The position numbers and the translations under genes were made by a program. Shown in pieces: positions 42,393-49,956 of a DNA stretch of 64,000 bases. Every line of letters begins with the position of its first letter. The stretch's first letter is position 1. The notes under the pieces are model-generated. The model searched no databases, was not told the DNA's origin, and saw nothing but the letters and a program-made list of their open reading frames with translations. The stretch comes from UBA7446 sp049596455 (GTDB taxonomy: Bacteria; Bacteroidota; Bacteroidia; Flavobacteriales; Flavobacteriaceae): the NCBI GenBank assembly GCA_049596455.1, contig JBMYLP010000004.1:62001-126000 (forward strand), given 5' to 3'.

Positions 42393-43322
42393 TTAATCGT
42401 TTACGAACAACGAATCTAAGAATTCTTTTGCATCAAAAGGCAATAAATCCTCAACACCTTCTCCTACACCAATATATTGTATAGGAACTTCTAACTCGTC
42501 TGAAATTCCAATGACCACTCCTCCTTTGGCGGTGCCGTCAAGTTTGGTCAAAATAAGTCCAGAAACAGCAGTTGCTTCAGCAAATTGCTTTGCCTGAGCA
42601 AAGGCGTTTTGTCCTGTTCCTCCATCTAAAACAAGTAGTACTTCATGAGGTGCTTCGGGAATTATTTTTTGCACAACACGTTGAATTTTCGCCAATTCCT
42701 GCATAAGGTTGGTGTTGTTATGTAAACGCCCTGCGGTGTCTATTAGTAGCACATCCATTTGTTCTTTTTTAGCACGCTCTACTGCAGTATAGGCTACCGA
42801 TGCGGGGTCGCTGCCTTCTTGGAGCTCTACAAGTGGCACATCTACACGTTCAGACCACAAGCGCAATTGCGCTACGGCACCTGCTCTAAAAGTGTCAGCA
42901 GCAGCCAACATGACGCTTTTTCCTTCACTTTTGTATCGATGCGCCAGTTTGCCAATGGAAGTCGTTTTTCCTGCGCCATTTACGCCTACCACCAATATGA
43001 CTTGAAGTTCGTCAGTACTTATATTTTGTGAAGATTGAGTTGCTGTTAATAGCGTTACCATCTCATCATACAAGAGCTTGTCTAATTCGGATACATTGAG
43101 GTATTTTTCTTTTGAGACACGTTTCTCAAGTTGATCCATGATTTTTTGGGTGGTAGATACGCCTACATCCGACATCAACAGCACCTCTTCTAATTCCTCC
43201 AAAAGGTCTGCATCAACGCTACTGCGTCCAAGCACCGCCTTTTTTAAGCGTTGCGTCCAAGCGCGCTTCGTGGCAGCTAACCCTGTCTGTAGTTGGTCCG
43301 AAGATTTACTAAAGAATCCCAT
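42393..43322 (-). CDS. ftsY: Signal recognition particle receptor FtsY
   Basis: SRP-receptor GTPase that delivers ribosome-nascent chains to the membrane. The 309-residue protein has the NG domain only: helical N region (residues 1-100), G1 GVNGAGKTTSIGKLAHRY, DTAGRLHNN, TKLDGTAKGGVVIG and a C-terminal GVGEGVEDLLPF. The acidic A domain of enterobacteria is absent, as is common. It follows DUF4295 after a terminator hairpin and a TACCTTTA box four bases upstream of the ATG. Confidence 0.96.
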   Translation of the reverse strand: MGFFSKSSDQLQTGLAATKRAWTQRLKKAVLGRSSVDADLLEELEEVLLMSDVGVSTTQKIMDQLEKRVSKEKYLNVSELDKLLYDEMVTLLTATQSSQNISTDELQVILVVGVNGAGKTTSIGKLAHRYKSEGKSVMLAAADTFRAGAVAQLRLWSERVDVPLVELQEGSDPASVAYTAVERAKKEQMDVLLIDTAGRLHNNTNLMQELAKIQRVVQKIIPEAPHEVLLVLDGGTGQNAFAQAKQFAEATAVSGLILTKLDGTAKGGVVIGISDELEVPIQYIGVGEGVEDLLPFDAKEFLDSLFVND

Positions 43323-43326
43323 GTGC

Positions 43327-43334
43327 TAAAGGTA
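43327..43334 (-). promoter_or_regulatory. Near-consensus -7 box 4 bases before ftsY
   Basis: TACCTTTA on the minus strand, one mismatch from TAnnTTTG, four bases before the ftsY ATG at 43322 and just after the terminator of the rpmB unit. Confidence 0.4.
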
Positions 43335-43344
43335 CGTTTTGGAT

Positions 43345-43374
43345 ATAAAAAAAGCCACAAAAAGTGGCTTTTAT
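43345..43374 (-). terminator. Intrinsic terminator of the rpmB-rpmG-DUF4295 unit
   Basis: On the minus strand AAGCCAC pairs with GTGGCTT across a five-base loop and is followed by a T-run. It lies between the DUF4295 stop (43395) and the ftsY promoter box. The flanking A and T runs also make it usable in reverse. Confidence 0.75.
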
Positions 43375-43394
43375 GTCGTTAAATATGGATTGAA

Positions 43395-43547
43395 TTACTT
43401 TTTCGCTAACCAATCGTTCACCAATTCTGGTGCTAAAATGGTTTCCACAAAAGTATATGCGCCCGACTTGTCGCTACGCACCATCTTGATGGCTTTGGTA
43501 AGACGCTTTGATTTCGTTTGTAAGGTTGCTACGGTTTTCTTTGCCAT
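43395..43547 (-). CDS. DUF4295 small basic protein
   Basis: A 50-residue basic protein, MAKKTVATLQTKSKRLTKAI at the N-terminus and APELVNDWLAKK at the end, matching the Bacteroidetes-specific DUF4295 family. ATG 43547 is 2 bases after the rpmG stop, so it is in the L28-L33 transcript. Size, charge and place suggest a ribosome-associated protein, but no function is established from sequence. A terminator follows. Confidence 0.85.
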   Translation of the reverse strand: MAKKTVATLQTKSKRLTKAIKMVRSDKSGAYTFVETILAPELVNDWLAKK

Positions 43548-43549
43548 AA

Positions 43550-43732
43550 TTACTTAATTTCTTTGTGAACCGTCATTCGCTTAAGAATCGGGTTAAATTT
43601 TTTGATTTCAATACGATCTGGCGTATTCTTTTTGTTTTTCGTCGTGATATAGCGCGACGTTCCTGCAAGACCAGAGTCTTTATGCTCGGTGCATTCCAAA
43701 ATAACCTGAACGCGATTTCCTTTTTTAGCCAT
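43550..43732 (-). CDS. rpmG: Ribosomal protein L33
   Basis: Small protein of the 50S subunit, 60 residues: MAKKGNRVQVILECTEHKDS followed by SRYITTKNKKNTPDRIEIKK and the terminal LKRMTVHKEIK. Only one cysteine is present, so this is the zinc-free (C-minus) form. It lies 8 bases after rpmB and 2 bases before the DUF4295 gene. Confidence 0.96.
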   Translation of the reverse strand: MAKKGNRVQVILECTEHKDSGLAGTSRYITTKNKKNTPDRIEIKKFNPILKRMTVHKEIK

Positions 43733-43740
43733 GACGTGCC

Positions 43741-43977
43741 TTATTTAATTAGGCCTTGCGCGCGTGCTTCTTTAAGCACCGCTGAAAGCCCTTTTTTGTT
43801 AATCGTTTTTAACGCCGAAGTCGATAGTTTTAGGGTAATCCATTTGTCTTCCTCTACAAGATAGAAACGCTTCTTGATAAGGTTTGCGCCAAACTTGCGC
43901 TTTGTTTTGTTCATGGCATGCGATACGTTGTTCCCAACCATCGCTTTTTTGCCCGTTAATTCACATACTTTCGACAT
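43741..43977 (-). CDS. rpmB: Ribosomal protein L28
   Basis: 50S subunit protein of 78 residues: MSKVCELTGKKAMVGNNVSH followed by AMNKTKRKFGANL. ATG 43977 gives the family N-terminus; a longer open frame to 44079 adds 34 unrelated residues and covers the promoter. First gene of the rpmB-rpmG-DUF4295 unit. An AAGGAG sequence 3 bases before the ATG resembles a Shine-Dalgarno sequence but is closer than usual. Confidence 0.96.
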   Translation of the reverse strand: MSKVCELTGKKAMVGNNVSHAMNKTKRKFGANLIKKRFYLVEEDKWITLKLSTSALKTINKKGLSAVLKEARAQGLIK

Positions 43978-43998
43978 GACTCCTTTTTTAACAGGCTG

Positions 43999-44028
43999 CA
44001 AATTTAATCTTTTTAAGGGAGTTACAAA
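43999..44028 (-). promoter_or_regulatory. Promoter of the rpmB ribosomal-protein unit
   Basis: Minus strand TTTG at 44028-44025, 18 bases, TAAATTTG at 44006-43999. This is a full match to the Bacteroidetes TTTG-N17-23-TAnnTTTG consensus. The rpmB ATG follows after 21 bases. Confidence 0.7.
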
Positions 44029-44167
44029 GAATATTTGTAAATTTATTGTATCAAATCTTAACCTGCTATCAAGTTTCAACCAAAAACTCGAAAAAGAATG
44101 CTAATGGATGTTAGTTAAAAGGGAAATGGAGGTAAAACTATTAACTATTAACTTCTTTACTAATAAC

Positions 44168-45409
44168 TTAATCAAGCGTCTTAAGCAACATCTCCAATGC
44201 TTTATTCAATGTTTTTTGGAGGTTTCGCTCACGGTGTTTGCCAAAACAAAAGGTTTCTGCAAATTCCTGTTCTGGGGTAATAATCGCAATACAAACGGTG
44301 CCAATTTCGGCATCGGCATCGCCTTTGGTTGGTCCAAAATTTCCTGTAGTAGCTACGGCAACATCTGCCCCTGTTTTGAGCAAAACTCCCCTCGCCATGG
44401 CTAACGCAACAGGCTCGCTTACAACAGTATGCTGTGCAATAGTTTCTGCTGAAACACCCAAAATGGACTGTTTTAAATCCGTAGCATAACTTACCACCGA
44501 GCCCTTAAAATAAGCGGACGCACCTGCGTTTTTGGTAAACAAGGCTGCCAAAGCGCCACCTGTGCAGCTTTCAGCGGTAGCAAGCGTCCAATTTTTTGTT
44601 TTTAGGGCATTGCCAATTTGTAGTTCTATGGATTCTTCAGACTCAAATCCCGTAATATGATCACCGATAAGTGGGTAAAGCGCATCAAAAAAAGTATCTA
44701 TTTCGTTGAGCAATTTGATTTCATCCGTTCCTTTAGCGGACAAGCGTAAGCGAACACGCCCTAAATTGGGCAAATACGCCAATTTGATATGCGGTGGAAG
44801 TGACTGCTCCCAATCGGCAATTTTTTCAGCAATAATACTTTCCCCCAATCCGTAAGTCATCATGGTTTTATGCGCCAACGCAGGGAGCGAAAAGGTTTCT
44901 TTTATGCGTGGAATAAGCTGTTCACGCACCAAATATCTCATTTCAAAGGGCACTCCTGGAAGCGATACAAAAACGGTGTTTTCCTTTTGCATCCACATGC
45001 CCATGGCAGTGCCATGGGGGTTGAATAGTTGCGTACATTTAGAGGGCAACATGGCTTGTGCTCTGTTTAAATCATTGACAGGTGCCTTCACATACTTTTG
45101 AAATAATTCTTCAATATGCGCCATCACTTCGGGATAAAAAATCAAAGTGTCATTAAAATATTCGCATAATGTATGTTTGGTGATATCGTCTTTGGTAGGT
45201 CCTAAACCACCTGTCATGACCACCAAGTCCACATTGTTTTGCGCTTCAGTAAACGCCTCAATTATAGCCGTTTTATTATCAGAGATAGAACGAATTTGGC
45301 GTACTTCAACGCCAATTTTGTTAAGCGCTTTGCCAAGAAAAGCAGCATTAGTGTCCACAATTTGCCCAATAAGTATCTCATCGCCAATAGTTATGATATC
45401 TGCTCGCAT
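44168..45409 (-). CDS. cinA: CinA-family protein (competence/damage-inducible)
   Basis: A 413-residue two-domain protein. The N-terminal MoaB/MogA-like domain (MRADIITIGDEILIGQIVDT, VVMTGGLGPTKDDITKHTLC) is linked in the family to ADP-ribose or NAD-derivative hydrolysis. The C-terminal CinA domain is a nicotinamide-nucleotide amidase type (LATAESCTGGALAALFTKNA, GSVVSYATDLKQSILGV, ATTGNFGPTKGDADAEIGTV). It starts directly after the stop of the FAH-family gene and is last in a four-gene run. Confidence 0.93.
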   Translation of the reverse strand: MRADIITIGDEILIGQIVDTNAAFLGKALNKIGVEVRQIRSISDNKTAIIEAFTEAQNNVDLVVMTGGLGPTKDDITKHTLCEYFNDTLIFYPEVMAHIEELFQKYVKAPVNDLNRAQAMLPSKCTQLFNPHGTAMGMWMQKENTVFVSLPGVPFEMRYLVREQLIPRIKETFSLPALAHKTMMTYGLGESIIAEKIADWEQSLPPHIKLAYLPNLGRVRLRLSAKGTDEIKLLNEIDTFFDALYPLIGDHITGFESEESIELQIGNALKTKNWTLATAESCTGGALAALFTKNAGASAYFKGSVVSYATDLKQSILGVSAETIAQHTVVSEPVALAMARGVLLKTGADVAVATTGNFGPTKGDADAEIGTVCIAIITPEQEFAETFCFGKHRERNLQKTLNKALEMLLKTLD

Positions 45410-46021
45410 CTATTTCACAGTTACTGAAAAGGCTTTGTGACCATCTAAAAACCCTTCCAAAGAATCATTTTTTGCTACTGAACCTACGCCAGCAGGTGTC
45501 CCCGTAAACAAAATGTCACCAATTTTTAAAGTAAAATATTGAGACACATGCGCAATAATTTCGTCTATACTCCAAAGCATTAAACTTGTGTTGGCTTCTT
45601 GCACAACGGAGCCGTTTTTGCGAAGCGAAAAAGGAATGCTTGTCAAATCGCCAAAGGCTGATTTATCAAACCATTTTCCCACCACCGCCGAGCCGTCAAA
45701 TGCCTTTGCTTTTTCCCAAGGCAGCCCGCTAGTCTTAAGTTTTTGTTGCAGGTCTCGAGCAGTAAAATCAATACCTAAACCAATTTCGTTATAGTATTTA
45801 TGTGCAAATTTGGATTGGATATGCTTCCCAATGCGGTTGATTTTAACCAATACCTCCACTTCGTGGTGCACTTCGTTGGAAAATTCAGGAATAAAAAACG
45901 GAAGGTTAGATTGCGCAATGGCGGTATCGGGTTTTATAAAAATCACAGGCTCATCTGGATGGGCGTTATCTAGCTCATCTATGTGTGCCGCATAATTTCT
46001 CCCAATGCAAATAATTTTCAT
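45410..46021 (-). CDS. Fumarylacetoacetate hydrolase family protein
   Basis: A 203-residue FAH-fold enzyme, small form (YcgM/FAHD1-like). Features: MKIICIGRNYAAHIDELDN, the metal ligands in HHEVEVLVKINRIGKH (E-x-E), DFTARDLQQ, and LFTGTPAGVGSV near the end. Members act as acylpyruvase, oxaloacetate decarboxylase or related C-C hydrolases; which one is not decided by sequence. ATG 46021 overlaps the upstream exonuclease stop by 4 bases. Confidence 0.9.
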   Translation of the reverse strand: MKIICIGRNYAAHIDELDNAHPDEPVIFIKPDTAIAQSNLPFFIPEFSNEVHHEVEVLVKINRIGKHIQSKFAHKYYNEIGLGIDFTARDLQQKLKTSGLPWEKAKAFDGSAVVGKWFDKSAFGDLTSIPFSLRKNGSVVQEANTSLMLWSIDEIIAHVSQYFTLKIGDILFTGTPAGVGSVAKNDSLEGFLDGHKAFSVTVK

Positions 46022-46791
46022 GAATTGGTATTCAAAGTTTCCAATTTTATTGCAGTGAGTACTTTTTTGGTATATAACGGAAAATCTGCATCTAACAACC
46101 AACTAAAATACCCTGGTTCGCGCTGCAATACATCCACTACTTTTTTGCCTTTGTGCTTTCCAAAACCAAACGATGGATCGCCGTCATCATCAACAAGAAT
46201 AAATCCTGCAAAATCAACACTTTTACGCCTTGTTGAGAAAGCACTTAGCTTAGCGATATCGTTTTCAAGCATGTCATATTTTTCAATTTGTGCTTTCAAC
46301 ACCTCGTATGTTGCCGTGGTATCGGCCTCTGCGCTGTGCGCATTTTCCAAGTTTTTACCACAATAAAATGCATAGGCTGCGCTTAAATTTCGCTTTTCCA
46401 TTTTGTGAAAAATAGTTTGCACGTCAACAGTCAAATGCTTTTTAAAATCCACATCAATTCCCGCGCGAAGCATTTCCTCCGCCAATAGTGGAATATCAAA
46501 TCGGTCAGAATTAAATCCTGCCAAATCGGAGCCTTTAATCATGTCATACACCTGCTTGCTCAATTGCTTAAACGTAGGTTCATTAGCAACTTTTTCGTCA
46601 GTAATGCCGTGTACGGCTGTGGTTTGTGGTGGAATGGGCATTTCGGGGTTTACCAACCATGTTTTTCCTTCTTTATTTCCGTTTGGAAAAACCTTTAAAA
46701 TGGATATTTCCACAATGCGATCTTTTGCCACATTCACTCCTGTGGTTTCTAAATCGAAAAAACAAATCGGGCGAGTCAACGAAAGTTCCAT
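46018..46791 (-). CDS. DnaQ-type 3'-5' exonuclease with DUF3820
   Basis: A 257-residue protein. Residues 8-175 form a DEDDh exonuclease: ExoI ICFFDLETTG (Asp13, Glu15), ExoII LAGFNSDRFDIPLLAEEML, ExoIII HSAEADTTATYEVL. Residues 205-245 match DUF3820 (FGFGKHKGKKVVDVLQREPG). The proofreading subunit of DNA polymerase III is one possibility, but many relatives are auxiliary repair nucleases. ATG 46791 is 2 bases after the E2 gene stop; the upstream in-frame extension overlaps that gene and is rejected. Confidence 0.9.
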   Translation of the reverse strand: MELSLTRPICFFDLETTGVNVAKDRIVEISILKVFPNGNKEGKTWLVNPEMPIPPQTTAVHGITDEKVANEPTFKQLSKQVYDMIKGSDLAGFNSDRFDIPLLAEEMLRAGIDVDFKKHLTVDVQTIFHKMEKRNLSAAYAFYCGKNLENAHSAEADTTATYEVLKAQIEKYDMLENDIAKLSAFSTRRKSVDFAGFILVDDDGDPSFGFGKHKGKKVVDVLQREPGYFSWLLDADFPLYTKKVLTAIKLETLNTNS

Positions 46792-46793
46792 AG

Positions 46794-48095
46794 TTATAGC
46801 GTTTGTGTGTCGTCCCAATTTTCGATGCGTTCTTTGAGGCGAAGCAAGAACATCCCGCCCATGGCACCATTTATAATGCGGTGGTCGTAGCTATGTGATA
46901 CTACCATTTGTTGGCGCACGGCAATCACATCGCCATGTTCGGTTTCCAAAACAGCTGGTACTTTTCGAATGGCACCAAGGGCAAGAATTGCCACTTGCGG
47001 TTGATTGATAATGGGTGTCCCGGTCAAACTACCAAACATTCCAACGTTGGTTATGGTATATGTCCCTCCTTGTACATCGTCGGGGTTTAGTGCATTGTTT
47101 CTGGCATTCGAAGCCAATTCATGTACTTTTTTTGTAAGACCAACAAGATTGAGTGAATCGGCTTGCTTGATTACGGGAACAATTAGATTTCCATCAGGTA
47201 ACGCTGTAGCCATTCCCAAATTGATATCTTTTTTCTTGATGATGTCTGTTCCGTCTAAGGAGCTATTTAGCAGCGGAAATTCAGGTAAAATTTGTGCGAC
47301 TAACTGAAAAAATATGGGAGTAAAGGTGAGTTTCACTCCGTGATGCTGCACAAAATCTTGCTTTACTTTTTCACGCCATTTCCACAGTTTGGTCACATCG
47401 ATTTCAATAAAAGACTGTACATGAGCCGATGTTTGCAGGCTTCGCGTCATATGTTCTGAAATCATCTGCTCCATGCGTGTCATGGGAATTATGGCATCCT
47501 CTATGCCTCTAGAAATTGGCGGTGTGGCAGTTGGTGTTTTAGCCACAGGTGGCGTTTGTGCTTGGGGGGCTTTTCTGCTTTGCACATATGCCAAAATATC
47601 CCTTTTGGTTACACGGCCATCTTTTCCTGTACCAGGAACAGTTGCCAATTCTGCTTCTGAGATATTTTCTTGCTTGGCGATATTTTTTACAAGCGGCGAG
47701 TAAAAACGAGCATCATCCGTTGTGGATTGCGGCACAGGAGTTACCAATTCTTGGGCTTGCTGCATATAGCTTTCGGCGGTTTGTGTTGCCACCTCGGGGG
47801 TTGGAGTTTCTACGGGAGCCGTTGTTTCGGTAACGGTTTCTTGTGAAATGACTTCATCTGTTTCGATAAGTGCCAGGGGCGCATCAACGGCAACAACAGC
47901 ATTTACAGGGTGTAAAATTTCTTTGATTACGCCGTTATACTCACTCGCTACTTCGGAATCTACCTTATCTGTAGCAACCTCAACAACGGCTTCGTCAGCA
48001 GCGACAGTATCGCCTTCTTTTTTCAACCATTGCGTAACGGTTGCTTCTGAAACACTCTCACCCATGGCGGGTAATACAAGCTGATAAATGGGCAT
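46794..48095 (-). CDS. 2-oxo acid dehydrogenase E2 (dihydrolipoamide acyltransferase)
   Basis: A 433-residue E2 component. Domains in order: lipoyl domain with EVATDKVDSEV (lipoyl-Lys near residue 44), Glu/Thr/Pro-rich linker, peripheral-subunit-binding domain (YSPLVKNIAKQENISEAELA to VTKRDILAYV, about 130-175), and the acyltransferase core from about 205 to the end. The catalytic HxxxDG motif reads SHSYDHRIINGAMGG, with Asn in place of Asp. Branched-chain or pyruvate specificity is not resolved, and no E1 or E3 gene is nearby. A TACTTTTG box is 13 bases upstream. Confidence 0.9.
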   Translation of the reverse strand: MPIYQLVLPAMGESVSEATVTQWLKKEGDTVAADEAVVEVATDKVDSEVASEYNGVIKEILHPVNAVVAVDAPLALIETDEVISQETVTETTAPVETPTPEVATQTAESYMQQAQELVTPVPQSTTDDARFYSPLVKNIAKQENISEAELATVPGTGKDGRVTKRDILAYVQSRKAPQAQTPPVAKTPTATPPISRGIEDAIIPMTRMEQMISEHMTRSLQTSAHVQSFIEIDVTKLWKWREKVKQDFVQHHGVKLTFTPIFFQLVAQILPEFPLLNSSLDGTDIIKKKDINLGMATALPDGNLIVPVIKQADSLNLVGLTKKVHELASNARNNALNPDDVQGGTYTITNVGMFGSLTGTPIINQPQVAILALGAIRKVPAVLETEHGDVIAVRQQMVVSHSYDHRIINGAMGGMFLLRLKERIENWDDTQTL

Positions 48096-48108
48096 TCCAA
48101 TTTTTTTT

Positions 48109-48116
48109 CAAAAGTA
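48109..48116 (-). promoter_or_regulatory. -7 promoter box of the E2 gene
   Basis: TACTTTTG on the minus strand, a perfect TAnnTTTG match 13 bases before the E2 ATG at 48095, in the 41-base gap after the glycosyltransferase gene. Confidence 0.5.
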
Positions 48117-48136
48117 CGAATAAATCACGGCTTGCG

Positions 48137-49276
48137 CTACGACATCACAAGCACTTCGCCCTTGGCATTACTAGAATTACTTCCCACGGCGTGACTTTTA
48201 TCTGAGCTTAAAAATTTATACGAAAACGCATTGCCGTATCTATTCATAAAAGAAATACTTTGCTTAAACGAAATAGTGCCTGGGTCAAAAATGAGTTCAG
48301 TACCCGTGCTTTTGAATGTTTCTAAATCATCGCAATGATTGGTATGCATAAAAGGAATATTCTTATTAACCCCGATTTCAATATTCAATTCGTTGGAAAT
48401 TAGCCAATAGCAACTGGGCTGCCTTTTCTTTTTTACTGAACGAGTACCTCTTAAACGCTTAAGGAAACTGAAGGCATTTGTGGCGAGTTTGATCCAAATT
48501 TTTACCAATTTGGAAACCTTAAAATGTTTGGTGTAAAAGTAGTATAATGCCTCTCTAAACCTTTTTTGATAAGCAAAATCTTTAGGGGTGCTTTCCCCTT
48601 TAAAGTGAATTATAGTAATAGTAGGATTGTAATAATTTGATCTTCCCAATTGTAACGAACGAAAGCTCAAGTCGTCATCCTCACAGTACATAAAACATTC
48701 TTCATCAAAGCCTTTAAGCGCACGATAGTGCGTTGTTTTCATCATCATAAAAGCGCCTACCAAAACATCTGTTTCTCCTGCTTGATTTGTAGGTAATTTT
48801 AAGTTGTAATAGGTTCCAAAGAGCTTAGGAAAGACTTTATATAATCCTGATACTTTGGTAAACGCCACCCAAGGAGTAGGCACACCTCGTTTGGATTCTT
48901 TTAAAAAACGTCCAGAGCCATCGATGAGTTTTGGTCCCATGATGGCAAATTGTTGGTTTTTATCCATAAAATCCAACGCTTTACTAAACGTATCTTCCGC
49001 AACAACCGTATCTGGATTCAGAATACATACATACTCTCCTTTAGCCTTAGAAACTCCTATGTTGTTTCCTTTTGGAAATCCTAAATTCTCATTGTTCACA
49101 ACAAGTTTTACCTGTGGAAATTGAGCCTTAATCCAAGGCACACTACCGTCAACTGAAGCGTTATCAACTACAATTATTTCTGCGTCAATATTTTTGGTTG
49201 CTGCCAAAACACTTTGTAAGCATAAATCAATAAAATACTTTACATTATAGTTGAGGATAACTACGGATAACTTCAT
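48137..49276 (-). CDS. Family 2 glycosyltransferase, rhamnosyltransferase-like
   Basis: A 379-residue protein. The N-terminal 260 residues are a GT2 of the rhamnosyl/galactosyl group: MKLSVVILNYNVKYFIDLCL, IIVVDNASVDGS, NLGFPKGNNIG, CILNPDTVV (DxD-like), GAFMMMKTTHYRALKGFDE and MYCEDDDLSFR. Residues 290-379 form an extra C-terminal domain without recognised motifs. It starts 3 bases after recR. Acceptor unknown. Confidence 0.88.
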   Translation of the reverse strand: MKLSVVILNYNVKYFIDLCLQSVLAATKNIDAEIIVVDNASVDGSVPWIKAQFPQVKLVVNNENLGFPKGNNIGVSKAKGEYVCILNPDTVVAEDTFSKALDFMDKNQQFAIMGPKLIDGSGRFLKESKRGVPTPWVAFTKVSGLYKVFPKLFGTYYNLKLPTNQAGETDVLVGAFMMMKTTHYRALKGFDEECFMYCEDDDLSFRSLQLGRSNYYNPTITIIHFKGESTPKDFAYQKRFREALYYFYTKHFKVSKLVKIWIKLATNAFSFLKRLRGTRSVKKKRQPSCYWLISNELNIEIGVNKNIPFMHTNHCDDLETFKSTGTELIFDPGTISFKQSISFMNRYGNAFSYKFLSSDKSHAVGSNSSNAKGEVLVMS

Positions 49277-49279
49277 GTA

Positions 49280-49897
49280 CTAATTCTTCATAGATGTTTC
49301 AAAGGGAATGCGTTGGCTGATGCTGCGTCCCAGTGTAAGTTCATCGGCATATTCCAATTCATCTCCCACGCCAATGCCTCTTGAAATGGCAGAAAATGTT
49401 AACGGAAAAGGACTTAATTTTTTGAAGATGTAGTAGTTTGTAGTATCACCTTCCATAGTGCTCCCAAGGGCAAAGATGATTTCTTTTATGCTTCCCTCTT
49501 TGACGCGATTGACCAGCGCATCAATGGTAAGCTGATCTGGTCCAATTCCTTCCATAGGAGAAATCTTACCCCCCAACACATGGTAACGTCCTTTAAACTG
49601 TCCTGTTGCCTCTATTGCCATCACGTCTCGCACATCTTCCACCACACAAATGATACTTTCGTCACGAAGGGGATTGACGCAAATACTGCATATTTCAGCA
49701 TCTGAAATATTGTGGCATGTAGAACAATAACGTATTTCTTGGCGTAATGTTGCAATGGCTGCAGAAAGTCTTTCGCTAAAGTCTTTGGGTTGACGTAACA
49801 AATGAAGTACAAGCCGAAGAGCAGACCGCCGACCAATGCCTGGGAGTTGCGCAATTTCATCTACCGCTTTTTGCACTAAAGACGACGGAAAATCCAT
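49280..49897 (-). CDS. recR: Recombination protein RecR
   Basis: RecFOR-pathway protein of 205 residues that helps load RecA at gaps. Order: helix-hairpin-helix (LPGIGRRSALRLVLHLLRQ), zinc finger CSTCHNISDAEICSIC, Toprim domain (ICVVEDVRDVMAIEATGQFK, GGKISPMEGIGPDQL) and a C-terminal GDELEYADELTLGRSI. ATG 49897 is chosen over a TTG two codons upstream, which overlaps a TATTTTTG box lying 3 bases from the ATG. Followed by a glycosyltransferase after 3 bases. Confidence 0.96.
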   Translation of the reverse strand: MDFPSSLVQKAVDEIAQLPGIGRRSALRLVLHLLRQPKDFSERLSAAIATLRQEIRYCSTCHNISDAEICSICVNPLRDESIICVVEDVRDVMAIEATGQFKGRYHVLGGKISPMEGIGPDQLTIDALVNRVKEGSIKEIIFALGSTMEGDTTNYYIFKKLSPFPLTFSAISRGIGVGDELEYADELTLGRSISQRIPFETSMKN

Positions 49898-49900
49898 GCT

Positions 49901-49908
49901 CAAAAATA
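49901..49908 (-). promoter_or_regulatory. -7 promoter box 3 bases before recR
   Basis: TATTTTTG on the minus strand, a perfect TAnnTTTG match, three bases before the recR ATG at 49897, in the 59-base divergent gap with the symporter gene. Confidence 0.58.
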
Positions 49909-49956
49909 CACTATTTCACCAAAAGCCACACTACCACTATATTTACCAAAAAATAC

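Noticed and set aside
43978..44079. N-terminal extension of ribosomal protein L28
   Set aside because: The extra 34 residues do not belong to the L28 family and would be encoded by the promoter TTTG-N18-TAAATTTG.
43978..44167. Possible regulatory RNA or extra gene in the 190-base gap between cinA and rpmB
   Set aside because: Apart from the rpmB promoter only AT-rich sequence without a stable hairpin or open frame was seen.
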